Notes under the pieces: model-generated | Told to the model about the DNA's origin: nothing | The model's input: the letters and a program-made list of their open reading frames with translations, nothing else | The model's database searches: none | Position numbers and translations under genes: made by a program | Shown: positions 24,842-33,747 of the stretch, one piece after another | How the letters are laid out: every line of letters begins with the position of its first letter | Numbering within the stretch: position 1 is the first letter of the stretch | Assembly (NCBI RefSeq): GCF_030269125.1 | Contig: NZ_BSSM01000010.1 | Coordinates: 124,001-188,000 of the forward strand | Length of the DNA stretch: 64,000 bases | Origin: Streptomyces hygroscopicus subsp. hygroscopicus | GTDB lineage: Bacteria; Actinomycetota; Actinomycetes; Streptomycetales; Streptomycetaceae | Reading direction: 5' to 3'

Positions 24842-26404
24842 ATGAACGAGGGGAACCGCGTTCCGCCGGGGGCGGAGCCGGAGGCGGCGGCGGGGGCCGA
24901 GCCGACGCCGGACGGCGACTTCGAACTGGCCAGGCCGGAGCGGCCCACGCCGTTGCACGAACCGGACCCGTACAGCACCCCGCCCTACGGCGAACCGGGC
25001 CCCTGGGCGCCCGCCCCGCCGGTCCAGCACCCCATGGCGACCCCGGCGCACGGGACGGTCGTCGCACCACCGGCGACAGCGGCCGTACCGGCGCCCGCCG
25101 CGCTCGCGCCCGTACACGCCCCCACCCCACCCGCACCGGCCCCCACCGCGGCCGTACCGCCGGCCTCGGCGCCCGCCGTGCCCGCGTCCGCCTCCCCGCC
25201 CGCGGAACGGACGCCGGCGGACCCCTGGGGGCGCTACGACCCCTGGGCGGCGGGACCGCTCCAGCGGACCGGGCCCGCGGTGGGCGGGCGGCGGTCCGGG
25301 CGGCGGCGCTTCATGGTCGGCTGGACCCTCGCCGTCGCCCTGGTCGCGGCCGGGATCGGCGGGCTCGCCGGGGGCTATGTCGAGCGCGAGGGGTTCGGGA
25401 GCGGAGTGACCCTGCCGCAGCCCGGGGGCGTTCCCGCCGGGCGCGCGCCGGACAGCGTGGCCGGGATCGCCGCCCGCGCCCTGCCCAGCGTCGTCACCCT
25501 GCACGTCTCCGGCTCGGGCGAGGAGGGCACCGGCACCGGCTTCGTGCTGGACGACCGCGGGCACATCCTCACCAACAACCACGTCGTCGCGCCCGCCGCG
25601 TCCGACGGCAAGATATCCGTGACGTTCAGCGACGGCGACTCCGTCAAGGCCACCGTCGTCGGACGGGACAGCGGCTACGACCTCGCCGTCGTCCAGGTCG
25701 ACGGCGTGCGCGGGCTCACCCCGCTGGCCCTCGGCAACTCCGACGACGTCCGGGTCGGCGACCCCGTCGTCGCCATCGGCGCCCCCTTCGACCTGGCCAA
25801 CACCGTCACCGCCGGGATCATCAGCGCCAAGGAGCGGCCCATCACCGCGGGCGGCGAGGAGGGTGACGGCAGCGACGTGTCGTACGTGGACGCGCTGCAG
25901 ACGGACGCGCCGATCAACCCGGGCAACTCCGGGGGACCGCTGCTGGACTCCCGGGCCCGGGTCATCGGCATCAACTCCGCCATCCGCTCCGCCGGCAGCG
26001 GATCGGACACCGAGGGCGGCCAGGCCGGCTCCATCGGCCTCGGCTTCGCCATCCCGGTCAACCAGGCCAAGCGCGTCGCCGAGGAACTGATCAACGACGG
26101 TCACGCCACCCACCCGGTCATCGGCGTCACCCTCGACATGGGCTACACCGGCGACGGCGCCCGCGTCGACGGCCACAGCACGGACGGCGGCCCCGCCGTG
26201 ATCAAGGGCGGCCCCGGCGAGCGGGCCGGTCTCAGGGCGGGCGATCTGATCACCGGGGTCGACGGGGAGCGGGTGCACACCGGTGAGGAGCTGATCGTCA
26301 AGATCCGTGCCCACCGGCCCGGTGACCGGCTGCGGCTGACGGTCGAGCGCGGCGGCGCCGAGCGGGAGGTCTCACTCGTGCTGGGCGCCTCGGAGCAGAA
26401 CTGA
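24842..26404 (+). CDS. htrA: Membrane-anchored HtrA-like serine protease with PDZ domain
   Basis: 520 residues from ATG 24842 (GGGGAGAG upstream). A Pro/Ala-rich cytoplasmic region (1-150) precedes one membrane span (about 157-180). The trypsin-like domain has the triad His247 (ILTNNHVVA), Asp280 (SGYDLAVVQ) and Ser363 (INPGNSGGPL). A PDZ domain follows (about 425-510, GERAGLRAGDLITGVDGERV). It degrades or refolds damaged envelope proteins. It lies in the sigE stress locus and is probably SigE-regulated. Confidence 0.96.
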   Translation: MNEGNRVPPGAEPEAAAGAEPTPDGDFELARPERPTPLHEPDPYSTPPYGEPGPWAPAPPVQHPMATPAHGTVVAPPATAAVPAPAALAPVHAPTPPAPAPTAAVPPASAPAVPASASPPAERTPADPWGRYDPWAAGPLQRTGPAVGGRRSGRRRFMVGWTLAVALVAAGIGGLAGGYVEREGFGSGVTLPQPGGVPAGRAPDSVAGIAARALPSVVTLHVSGSGEEGTGTGFVLDDRGHILTNNHVVAPAASDGKISVTFSDGDSVKATVVGRDSGYDLAVVQVDGVRGLTPLALGNSDDVRVGDPVVAIGAPFDLANTVTAGIISAKERPITAGGEEGDGSDVSYVDALQTDAPINPGNSGGPLLDSRARVIGINSAIRSAGSGSDTEGGQAGSIGLGFAIPVNQAKRVAEELINDGHATHPVIGVTLDMGYTGDGARVDGHSTDGGPAVIKGGPGERAGLRAGDLITGVDGERVHTGEELIVKIRAHRPGDRLRLTVERGGAEREVSLVLGASEQN

Positions 26405-26488
26405 CACAAGTCTCACCTCGGGACGGTACCGGTCGGACCAGAACGCCGGGTACCGTTGAGCGACCGAGGACATCGCAAGGAGCGTCAG

Positions 26489-26947
26489 GTGTTCAATGAC
26501 ATAGGGCCAATGGAGCTACTGACGATCATCGTCATCGCGGTGCTCGTGTTCGGCCCGGACAAGCTCCCCAAGGTCATCCAGGACGTCACCCGGACGATCC
26601 GGAAGATCCGCGAGTTCTCGGAGAGCGCCAAGCAGGACATCCGCAGCGAACTGGGCCCCGAGTTCAAGGACTTCGACTTCGAGGACCTCAACCCCAAGAC
26701 GTTCCTGCGCAAGCAGCTCGGCAATGACGAGCTGGGGCTCCAGGAGATCCGCAACGGCTTCGACCTGAAGAAGGAGATGGCCGAGATCACCGACGCGGTG
26801 AACGGCCATGACACCGGGTCCTCCGGGTCCTCCGCCGCGTCCTCGGACTCCGCGCAGGCGTCCTCCGGCGGGCGGGTCGACATGACCAAGAAGCCCGAGG
26901 AGTCCGAGAAGGACGACCGGCCGCCGTTCGACTTCGACGCCACGTGA
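26489..26947 (+). CDS. tatB: Twin-arginine translocase subunit TatB
   Basis: 152 residues from GTG 26489 with AAGGAG 7 nt upstream. It has an N-terminal membrane helix (ELLTIIVIAVLVFGPDKLPK) with the FGP hinge, then an amphipathic helix (VTRTIRKIREFSESAKQDI) and an acidic, Ser-rich tail. TatB forms the receptor for folded proteins carrying RR signal peptides. Its place after htrA matches Rv1224. Confidence 0.95.
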   Translation: MFNDIGPMELLTIIVIAVLVFGPDKLPKVIQDVTRTIRKIREFSESAKQDIRSELGPEFKDFDFEDLNPKTFLRKQLGNDELGLQEIRNGFDLKKEMAEITDAVNGHDTGSSGSSAASSDSAQASSGGRVDMTKKPEESEKDDRPPFDFDAT

Positions 26948-27045
26948 GCCGCGCCGCCGCCGCGTGAACCCTGCTGACGCCGCGTGACCCGCGCCGTCTC
27001 CGCCCGGGTCTCGCGCGCCACCCGTGGCATGCCGACACGCGCACG

Positions 27046-27057
27046 TGACGCGCGTCA
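27046..27057 (+). other. Perfect 12-bp palindrome in the gap after tatB
   Basis: TGACGCGCGTCA lies in the 293-bp gap between tatB and the next gene. The gap otherwise holds a possible -10 (TATGCT at about 27148). A regulator site is possible but unsupported. Confidence 0.3.
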
Positions 27058-27240
27058 TAGCGCGCGCCCGTGCCAACCGGCCTGAACAGGCCGTTCGAGG
27101 GACCCGCGGGTCCGGCGCCTGCCCGGTGCGTCTCAGCGGTGTGGATATGCTGCCGAGTTGTTGTGCGGACCGGACGAGTACGCCCGAAGGGGGGCGGGCC
27201 GCCGCTTCGGTCCGACGAGCGCGAGGAGGCGTCCGGGCAG

Positions 27241-27906
27241 ATGGAGACGACGAGTCGGGTGGGCGCGACGGCGCCGGCCACGGAGGGCGGGCAGGGTCTC
27301 GCCTCCGACCGCGGCACGGTCGACGGTTACCTGCGGGCGCCCTTCCCCTGGTACGGGCTCGACGAGGCGTTCACGGGGCCGCGCTGGCTGATGCAGGTCG
27401 GCATGGCGTCCGACGGTGCCGTGGAGCACGGGTCGATCGGCCACGGTGACACGCCCTCCGTCCTGCACGAGGGCGCCGCCGGCGCCGAGCCCCGGGAGAA
27501 GTTCGCGGTGGTGGTGACCGTCGCCGCGCATCCGTCCCGGCGGGTGGCCGGCGGTTCGGGGCTGCTGGAGGCGACGTCCGTGTCCTCGGCGGCGTGGCTC
27601 GCGGGGGTGGGGCTGCTGTCCTTCACCTGGCCGGGACAGATGGACCACGGCCTGCGCGACGACTGGCTGGAGCAGCAGACCGAGACGGCGTGGGCACTGG
27701 CCGACGATCTCGGCGGGCCCGAGTGGTCCACGCTCTCGCTTCCGGTGGACGGGGTCGCGGCGCCGTTCCACTACCGGGAGTCGGAGTTCGGCTGGGTGCT
27801 GGCCGGTTCCACCGAGGCGGGCGTGCACCTCGGCGCGTACGGGCGGGGCATGAGCGCGTACGGGCTCGGGTTCGCCGCGGTGAAGGACGTCGCCGCGTAC
27901 GCGTGA
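27241..27906 (+). CDS. Hypothetical soluble protein
   Basis: 221 residues from ATG 27241, with GAGGAGG about 11 nt upstream. An open frame extends upstream to 27070, but that part is Arg/Pro-rich and unlike coding. I do not recognise a family. It has no signal peptide or membrane span. Trp-rich motifs recur (FPWYGLDEAFTGPRWLMQVG, SFTWPGQMDHGLRDDWLEQQ and FHYRESEFGWVLAG), suggesting a compact alpha/beta fold. It is separated from mrp by a bidirectional terminator, so it is probably a monocistronic gene. Confidence 0.75.
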   Translation: METTSRVGATAPATEGGQGLASDRGTVDGYLRAPFPWYGLDEAFTGPRWLMQVGMASDGAVEHGSIGHGDTPSVLHEGAAGAEPREKFAVVVTVAAHPSRRVAGGSGLLEATSVSSAAWLAGVGLLSFTWPGQMDHGLRDDWLEQQTETAWALADDLGGPEWSTLSLPVDGVAAPFHYRESEFGWVLAGSTEAGVHLGAYGRGMSAYGLGFAAVKDVAAYA

Positions 27907-27909
27907 GTC

Positions 27910-27937
27910 GGGGGCGCCGGACGCACCCGGCGCCCCC
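27910..27937 (+). terminator. Bidirectional terminator before mrp
   Basis: GGGGGCGCCGG / CCGGCGCCCCC, a perfect 11-bp stem with a 6-nt loop, 4 nt after the + strand stop and between convergent genes. Confidence 0.8.
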
Positions 27938-27957
27938 CTCGTCCCGCGCGGTGAAGC

Positions 27958-29091
27958 TCAGAACTTGTTCTTCGGCGTGAGGCCGAGGGACATGCCCGAC
28001 AGGCCCCGCTGCCGGCCGCCCAGCTTGCCCGCGATGGAGCGCAGGGCGCTGCCCGCGGGGGAGTCCGGGTCGGTCAGCACGACCGGCTTGCCCTCGTCGC
28101 CGCCCTCGCGGAGGCGGACGTCGATGGGGATGGAGCCGAGGACCGGCACCGTCGTACCCGTCGTACGGGTCAGGCCGTCGGCGACCAGCTGGCCGCCGCC
28201 GGTGCCGAAGACGTCGACCATCTCGCCGCAGTGCGGGCAGGGCAGGCCGGACATGTTCTCGACCACGCCGACGATCTTCTGGTGGGTCTGCACGGCGATG
28301 GAGCCCGCGCGCTCGGCCACCTCGGCGGCCGCCTGCTGCGGGGTCGTGACGACCAGGATCTCGGCGTTCGGCACCAGCTGGGCCACGGAGATCGCGATGT
28401 CACCGGTGCCGGGCGGCAGGTCCAGGAGCAGGACGTCCAGGTCGCCCCAGTACACGTCCGCCAGGAACTGCTGGAGGGCGCGGTGCAGCATGGGACCGCG
28501 CCAGACCACCGGCGCGTTGCCCGGGGTGAACATGCCGATGGAGATGACCTTCACGCCGTTCGCCGACGGCGGCATGATCATGTTCTCCACCTGGGTAGGA
28601 CGGCCCTCCGCGCCCAGCATCCGGGGCACCGAGTGGCCGTAGATGTCGGCGTCCACGACGCCCACCTTGAGGCCGTCGGCCGCCATCGCCGCCGCGAGGT
28701 TCACGGTGACCGAGGACTTGCCGACGCCGCCCTTGCCGGAGGCGACCGCGTAGACCCGGGTGAGGTTGCCCGGCTTGGCGAACGGGACCTCGCGCTCGGC
28801 CTGGCCGCCGCGCAGGGCCTCGGCCAGCTCGCGCCGCTGCTCGTCGCTCATCACGTCCAGCGTGACGTCCACGCGGGTGACGCCCTCGACGCGCGAGACC
28901 GCCTCGGTGACCCGCTGGGTGATGGTGTCGCGCATGGGGCAGCCGGAGACCGTCAGGTACACGGTGACCGCGACCGTGCCGTCCTCCCCGATCCCCACCG
29001 ATTTGACCATCCCCAGTTCGGTGATGGGGCGGTTGATCTCGGGGTCGTTCACCGTCGCCAGTGCCTCGCGCACCGCGTCTTCCGTAGCCAT
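27958..29091 (-). CDS. mrp: Mrp/ApbC family Fe-S cluster carrier ATPase
   Basis: 377 residues from ATG 29091. The N-terminal MIP18-like (DUF59) domain covers about 1-95 and contains NDPEINRPITELGMVKSV. The P-loop NTPase has the deviant Walker A ASGKGGVGKSSVTV (about 117-130), VVDADIYGHSVPRML and LLDLPPGTGD. The C-terminal CPHC pair binds a bridging Fe-S cluster between monomers. It acts in cytosolic Fe-S cluster delivery. The gene position matches Rv1229c. A TACCAT box 7 nt upstream suggests a leaderless transcript. Confidence 0.95.
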   Translation of the reverse strand: MATEDAVREALATVNDPEINRPITELGMVKSVGIGEDGTVAVTVYLTVSGCPMRDTITQRVTEAVSRVEGVTRVDVTLDVMSDEQRRELAEALRGGQAEREVPFAKPGNLTRVYAVASGKGGVGKSSVTVNLAAAMAADGLKVGVVDADIYGHSVPRMLGAEGRPTQVENMIMPPSANGVKVISIGMFTPGNAPVVWRGPMLHRALQQFLADVYWGDLDVLLLDLPPGTGDIAISVAQLVPNAEILVVTTPQQAAAEVAERAGSIAVQTHQKIVGVVENMSGLPCPHCGEMVDVFGTGGGQLVADGLTRTTGTTVPVLGSIPIDVRLREGGDEGKPVVLTDPDSPAGSALRSIAGKLGGRQRGLSGMSLGLTPKNKF

Positions 29092-29098
29092 AAGAACG

Positions 29099-29104
29099 AT
29101 GGTA
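29099..29104 (-). promoter_or_regulatory. -10 box of a leaderless mrp promoter
   Basis: Reverse strand TACCAT, exactly 7 nt before the ATG at 29091, with no Shine-Dalgarno between. No clear -35. Confidence 0.5.
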
Positions 29105-29134
29105 CGGCGCGCCGAGGGCCCTCCGGGTAGCCCC

Positions 29135-29737
29135 TCAGCGGTCGTCTGCGTCACGTCCGGGCGGGCGTTCGGTCCGTTCCGCCGGGAATACGACCGGACC
29201 TCCGTGACCGCGCCGTTCCTCCATCTCCTTGAGCATGTCCTGAAGCTCCGAGCGGATCCAGTCACGGGTGGCGACCTCGCCGAGGCCCATGCGCAGCGCG
29301 GCGATCTCCCGGGTCAGGTACTCGGTGTCCGCGATCGACCGCTCGTTCTGCTTGCGGTCCTGTTCCAGGTTGACCCGGTCGCGGTCGTCCTGCCGGTTCT
29401 GCGCGAGCAGGATCAGCGGGGCGGCGTAGGACGCCTGGAGGGACAGCGCCAGGGTCAGGAAGATGAACGGGTACTCGTCGAACCGCAGTTGCCGGGGGGC
29501 GGCCACGTTCCACAGCACCCAGACGATGATGACGATCGTCATCCAGACGATGAAGCGTCCCGTGCCGAGGAACCGGGCGATCCGCTCCGACAGCCGACCG
29601 AAGGCCTCCGGGTCCCACTCGGGCAGGAACCGGCGGCGGGGCGGCCGCGGCTGGTCGAGCCGGAGCGTGCGCGGGCGGGTGGCCGCCGTGGCGCCCGCGG
29701 GCGTGCGCTCGCGGCCGCTTTCACGCTCAGGAGGCAT
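29135..29737 (-). CDS. DUF1003 membrane protein
   Basis: 200 residues from ATG 29737. A GTG at 29743 would add two residues. It has two membrane spans (about 62-82, IVWMTIVIIVWVLWNVAA; about 92-112, FIFLTLALSLQASYAAPLIL) followed by NRQDDRDRVNLEQDRKQN and a coiled coil, the DUF1003 signature. It overlaps the MgtE-N/CBS gene by 11 bp and is surely co-transcribed with it. The two are commonly paired in actinobacteria, possibly for divalent-metal sensing or transport. The exact role is unknown. Confidence 0.9.
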   Translation of the reverse strand: MPPERESGRERTPAGATAATRPRTLRLDQPRPPRRRFLPEWDPEAFGRLSERIARFLGTGRFIVWMTIVIIVWVLWNVAAPRQLRFDEYPFIFLTLALSLQASYAAPLILLAQNRQDDRDRVNLEQDRKQNERSIADTEYLTREIAALRMGLGEVATRDWIRSELQDMLKEMEERRGHGGPVVFPAERTERPPGRDADDR

Positions 29738-31028
29738 GGTCACCCGCCTTCTTGTCCCCCTCGGGGTTCTCCTCCAGGTGGAACTCGGTCTCGCGCCAGT
29801 CGTCGGGCAGCATGTGGTCCAGTACGTCGTCCACGGTCACCGCGCCGAGCAGCGACCCGGCCTCGTCCACCACGGGCGCGGCCACCATGTCGTAGGTGGC
29901 GAAGAACCCGGCGATGACCGGCAGCGCGTCGTCCGGGGACAGCGGCTGGAGATCGTCGTCCAGGAGCGAGCTGACCAGGGTGTACGGGGGGTCGCGCAGC
30001 AGTCGCTGGAAGTGGGCGGTGCCCAGGTACTTGCCGGTCGGGGTCTCGTCCGGCGGGCGGCAGACGTAGACCTGGGCGGCGAGCGCGGGGGAGAGGTCGG
30101 GGTTGCGGACCCGGGCGAGCGCGTCGGCGACGGTGGCGTCGGGGCGCAGCACGATCGGCTCGGTGGTCATGAGGCCGCCGGCGGTGTGTTCCTCGTAGGA
30201 CATCAGGCGCCGCATGTCGGCCGCGTCGCCGGGCTGCATCAGGCTCAGCAGCCGCTCCTTGTCCTCCTCCGGCAGTTCGGAGAGCAGGTCGGCCGCGTCG
30301 TCCGGGTCCATGGCCTCCAGGACGTCGGCCGCGCGCTCCTCCTGGAGCTTGCCGAGAATCTCGATCTGGTCGTCCTCCGGCAGCTCCTCCAGGACGTCCG
30401 CGAGCCGGTCGTCGTCCAGGGCGGCGGCGACCTCGGCGCGCCGTTTGGCGGAGAGGTGGTGCAGCACGTTGGCGAGGTCGGCGGGGCGCAGCTGTTCGAA
30501 GGTGGCGAGCAGGTTCTCGGCGCCCTGCCCGTGCTCCTCCAGGGAGAACCCGGAGACGCCGGCCCAGTCCACGGTCAGCGTCTCGCCCTTGACCCGGCGG
30601 AACGCGCTGCCCTTTTTGCCCTTGCGGACGAAGACGCGGTCGATCTCCCAGTCCCGGCGCGCGGGCAGCTGCTGCACGGACATGTCGAGGACGGTGGCCT
30701 CCTCGCCGGTCTCCACCAGGGTGACCCGCCGGTCCAGCAGCTCGCCGAAGACCAGGCGCTCGGTGGGCCGCTGCTCGAAGCGGCGGACGTTCATGACGCC
30801 GGTGCTGATGACCTGCCCGGACTCGATGCCGGTGATCCGGGTCATGGGCAGGAAGATGCGGCGCCGGGTGGACAGTTCGACGACGAGGCCGAGCACGCGC
30901 GGGGGTCTCCTGCCCACGCGCAGCATCACGACGAGATCGCGCACGCGGCCCACCTGGTCGCCGTTCGGATCGAAGACGGGGACCCCGGCGAGGTGCGAGA
31001 CGAAGATCCGGGGGGCGCCGGCTGCCAT
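29727..31028 (-). CDS. MgtE N-domain/CBS protein without transport domain
   Basis: 433 residues. A PRC-barrel-like start (about 8-60, VSHLAGVPVFDPNGDQVGRVRDL) precedes the MgtE intracellular N domain (helical repeats ADVLEELPEDDQIEIL and DVLEAMDPDDAADLLSELP). A tandem CBS pair follows (about 285-405, GGLMTTEPIVLRPDATVADAL and APVVDEAGSLLGAVTVDDVL). It ends before the five-helix MgtE channel, so it is a sensor-only protein, about 20 residues shorter than full MgtE and with a different N-terminus. A partner channel, perhaps DUF1003 downstream or CorA at 32620, is inference. Confidence 0.9.
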   Translation of the reverse strand: MAAGAPRIFVSHLAGVPVFDPNGDQVGRVRDLVVMLRVGRRPPRVLGLVVELSTRRRIFLPMTRITGIESGQVISTGVMNVRRFEQRPTERLVFGELLDRRVTLVETGEEATVLDMSVQQLPARRDWEIDRVFVRKGKKGSAFRRVKGETLTVDWAGVSGFSLEEHGQGAENLLATFEQLRPADLANVLHHLSAKRRAEVAAALDDDRLADVLEELPEDDQIEILGKLQEERAADVLEAMDPDDAADLLSELPEEDKERLLSLMQPGDAADMRRLMSYEEHTAGGLMTTEPIVLRPDATVADALARVRNPDLSPALAAQVYVCRPPDETPTGKYLGTAHFQRLLRDPPYTLVSSLLDDDLQPLSPDDALPVIAGFFATYDMVAAPVVDEAGSLLGAVTVDDVLDHMLPDDWRETEFHLEENPEGDKKAGDHAS

Positions 31029-31051
31029 GGTTCTGCTTCCTTGTCAGGGAC

Positions 31052-31077
31052 GTGCGTCGGAGAGGTGCGTCGGAGAG
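31052..31077 (-). repeat. 13-bp tandem duplication upstream of the CBS gene
   Basis: GTGCGTCGGAGAG occurs twice in direct tandem, 24 nt before the ATG of the MgtE-N/CBS gene. It may affect the spacing of promoter and ribosome-binding site. The rest of the 247-bp gap to 31275 shows nothing clear. Confidence 0.6.
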
Positions 31078-31275
31078 GTGTGGAGGGGTTTGCCGCAACG
31101 ACTGCTTTTGTTGGGGAATTGCTCGTATTTGCCCGCACGGTTGCGCTTCAGGCTAGCCCGTACCGATCGGATACGCCCTGGTGGGGGGTCCGGACGGACT
31201 GGCTCCGCCAGGCGGCCGGGCACCGGTACGCTGCGGTACGCCGCTGAAGGAACCGTCGGAAAGGCGACCTCACCT

Positions 31276-32019
31276 GTGACTGCGATTCCCCCCGGCCGTA
31301 CCCGCCCGGTGACCGCGCTGTGCGCGCTGGCCGTGACGGGCGCGGCGGTGCTGGCCGGATGCGGCGGCGACGATCCGGACGCGGGGACGAACGGGGTGGG
31401 CAAGCTGCCCGCCGACAGCATCCAGGCGCGGACGCGGGCGGCGGCGCAGGGGGCGTCGGCGGTACGGGTGTCCGGGACCGTGGTGACCAGCGGCCGTACG
31501 TACCGGCTCGACATGCGGCTGAAGGACGACGGTGGATCGGGGTCGGTGACCTCGGGGGCCGCCACGTTCAGGCTGCTGCGGGTCGGTACGCAGCTGTATC
31601 TGAAGGCCGACGCGGACTTCTGGGCGCAGACGGACGGCAAGGGCGGCGACGGCAGCGGCGCGGCGGCCAAGCTCGACGGCAAGTACGTGAAGGTGCCGCA
31701 GCAGGACCCCGCGTACAAGAAGTTCAGCGGCTTCACGGACAAGGACGTCCTCCTCTCGGGTCTCCTGACACTGCACGGCTCCCTGGCGACCGACGGTCAT
31801 CACACCCGGGCGAGTACCCCGACCATCCGCATCACCGGCGACCACGGCTCGGGCGGCACCCTGGACGTCTCCCTGAAGGGCACCCCCTACCCCCTCGCGC
31901 TCACCCGCGCGGGCAACGCGGGCACCCTTCGCTTCTCCGACTGGGGCAAGCCCTTCACGCTCACCGAGCCGGCCAGGTCCGAGACGGTGGATTACGGGCA
32001 GCAGCTGCCGACGTCCTGA
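31276..32019 (+). CDS. Secreted lipoprotein of unknown function (LppX/LprG-like size)
   Basis: 247 residues from GTG 31276. Signal peptide with lipobox LAGC (Cys29). The mature part has DSIQARTRAAAQGASAVRVSGTV, then YRLDMRLKDDGGSGSV, then FRLLRVGTQLYLKADADFW. This pattern recalls the LppX_LprAFG-like fold of mycobacterial lipoproteins that carry lipids, seen in many Streptomyces lipoproteins. No ligand can be named. It is transcribed alone, divergent from the CBS gene. Confidence 0.82.
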   Translation: MTAIPPGRTRPVTALCALAVTGAAVLAGCGGDDPDAGTNGVGKLPADSIQARTRAAAQGASAVRVSGTVVTSGRTYRLDMRLKDDGGSGSVTSGAATFRLLRVGTQLYLKADADFWAQTDGKGGDGSGAAAKLDGKYVKVPQQDPAYKKFSGFTDKDVLLSGLLTLHGSLATDGHHTRASTPTIRITGDHGSGGTLDVSLKGTPYPLALTRAGNAGTLRFSDWGKPFTLTEPARSETVDYGQQLPTS

Positions 32020-32080
32020 GCGGGACGGCACCCGGGGGCGCACCGGTACCGAGTCGCACGCCGGAACCGCGGGTCCGGGA

Positions 32081-32596
32081 TCACCGGCCCTTGCGGCGCC
32101 TCGCCAGGAGCTTCGGCAGGGCCGCCGGTACCGGCCGGCGCGTCGTCGCCGGCGTCGCCACCGGTCTCTCGGCCAGGCTGCCGTCGGGCAGGGCGGTCAC
32201 CGCGCCCGCCGGCGTCAGGCGCAGCACCCTGCACTCGCGCGCCCAGCGGTCCGGCATCCGCTCGGCGTCGGGGGCGTTCAGGCGCTTGGACCTGAGGTCG
32301 GCGACCGCCGCCTCCCACTCCGGCGTGCCGGCGGGCAGCTCCGTCACCGCGGCCGGGAAGGAGACCAGCCGGCCGCCCTTGTCCTTGCTGCGGACGGTCA
32401 CCTCGGCGGAGCCGCCGTCGGTCAGTCCCGTCAGCGGCTGCTCGCCGGGCCCGTCGCCGACCACGCACACCGCGCCCTCGTGCCACACATGCCACACCGC
32501 ACGCGCGGCGGACGCGTCCGCGCCCCGCACCCACAGGAGGCCGGACTTCTTCGCGGCCTCCTCGATGAGGGCCCTGTCGCGCAGCTCGCCTGTCAT
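32081..32596 (-). CDS. Hypothetical protein, possibly PNPOx-like
   Basis: 171 residues from ATG 32596. The N-terminal half (KKSGLLWVRGADASAARAVW, VCVVGDGPGEQPL and GGSAEVTVRSKDKGGRLVSF) looks like a small beta barrel of the flavin/pyridoxamine-oxidase type seen in actinobacterial proteins of this length. The assignment is weak. The C-terminus is basic (LLARRRKGR). It starts 23 nt after the corA stop, so both are likely on one transcript. Confidence 0.7.
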   Translation of the reverse strand: MTGELRDRALIEEAAKKSGLLWVRGADASAARAVWHVWHEGAVCVVGDGPGEQPLTGLTDGGSAEVTVRSKDKGGRLVSFPAAVTELPAGTPEWEAAVADLRSKRLNAPDAERMPDRWARECRVLRLTPAGAVTALPDGSLAERPVATPATTRRPVPAALPKLLARRRKGR

Positions 32597-32619
32597 ACGT
32601 CCACCCCTGTCCACGCCGC

Positions 32620-33747
32620 TCACAGCCAGCCGTTGCGCTTCAGTGTCCGGTGGATGCCCAGACACAGCACGACGGTGATGCCCATGATCACCGGGTACCC
32701 GTACTTCCAGTGCAGCTCCGGCATGTACGTGAAGTTCATCCCGTACACCCCGCACACCATCGTCGGCACCGCGATGATCGCGGCCCACGCGGTGATCTTC
32801 CGCATGTCCTCGTTCTGCGCGACGGACGCCTGCGCGAGGTTGGCCTGGAGGATGGAGTTGAGCAGTTCGTCGAAGCCGACGACCTGCTCGTGGACGCGGG
32901 CGACGTGGTCGGCGACGTCCCGGAAGTACTTCTGGATGTCCGGGTCGATCAGCCGCATCGGCCGCTCGCTGAGCAGCTGCATCGGCCGCAGCAGCGGCGC
33001 CACCGCGCGCTTGAACTCCATGACCTCGCGCTTGAGTTGGTAGATCCGCGCGGAGTCCACACCCCGCGAGACCCCGCCCCGCCCCGGAGAGAAGACCTCG
33101 GTCTCCACCTCGTCGATGTCGTCCTGCACCGCGTCGGCCACCGCGATGTACCCGTCCACCACGTGGTCGGCGATCGCGTGCAGCACCGCCGAGGGGCCCT
33201 TCGCCAGCAGCTCCGGGTCGTCCTGCAACCGGTGCCGCAGGGCCCGCAGCGAGCCCTGGCCGCCGTGCCGCACGGTGATGAAGAAGTCCCGGCCGGTGAA
33301 GCACATCACCTCGCCGGTCTCCACGACCTCGCTGGTCGCGGTGAGCCGGTCGTGTTCGAGGTAGTGGATGGTCTTGAAGACGGTGAACAGCGAGTCGTCG
33401 TACCGTTCCAGCTTCGGCCGCTGGTGCGCCTGCACCGCGTCCTCGACGGCGAGCGGGTGCAGCCCGAACTCCCCCGCGATACCGGCGAACTCGGCCTCGG
33501 TCGGCTCGTGCAGCCCGATCCACACGAAGCCGCCGTCGCGCCGTACCTGCCGCATCGCCTCATGCGGGGTCAGCGGCTTCGCGCTCGCGAGGCGCCTGCC
33601 GTCGCGGTAGACGGCGCAGTCGACCACGGCCGACGGGGTGGCGGGGTCGCGCGTGGTGTCGTACGACACGGACGGCGCGCTCGTGGCCTTGCGCGGCGAG
33701 ACGCGGGAGGGACGGACCACGGCGCGCAGGTCGCGGATCATCGACAT
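32620..33747 (-). CDS. corA: CorA-type Mg2+/Co2+ transporter
   Basis: 375 residues from ATG 33747 (AAGGAG 7 nt upstream; ATG 33741 possible). A large cytoplasmic funnel domain is followed by two C-terminal membrane helices, the first ending in VYGMNF, the selectivity-filter motif, with MPELHWKYGYP in the periplasmic loop. It takes up Mg2+ as a pentamer. The N-terminal 45 residues are variable. The leader is rich in direct repeats but no M-box riboswitch was recognised. Confidence 0.95.
   Translation of the reverse strand: MSMIRDLRAVVRPSRVSPRKATSAPSVSYDTTRDPATPSAVVDCAVYRDGRRLASAKPLTPHEAMRQVRRDGGFVWIGLHEPTEAEFAGIAGEFGLHPLAVEDAVQAHQRPKLERYDDSLFTVFKTIHYLEHDRLTATSEVVETGEVMCFTGRDFFITVRHGGQGSLRALRHRLQDDPELLAKGPSAVLHAIADHVVDGYIAVADAVQDDIDEVETEVFSPGRGGVSRGVDSARIYQLKREVMEFKRAVAPLLRPMQLLSERPMRLIDPDIQKYFRDVADHVARVHEQVVGFDELLNSILQANLAQASVAQNEDMRKITAWAAIIAVPTMVCGVYGMNFTYMPELHWKYGYPVIMGITVVLCLGIHRTLKRNGWL

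Noticed and set aside
23624..26314. 896-residue antisense open frame over the anti-sigma and htrA genes
   Set aside because: The sense strand encodes well-conserved zinc-finger and protease motifs. The antisense product is low complexity with no recognisable domain.
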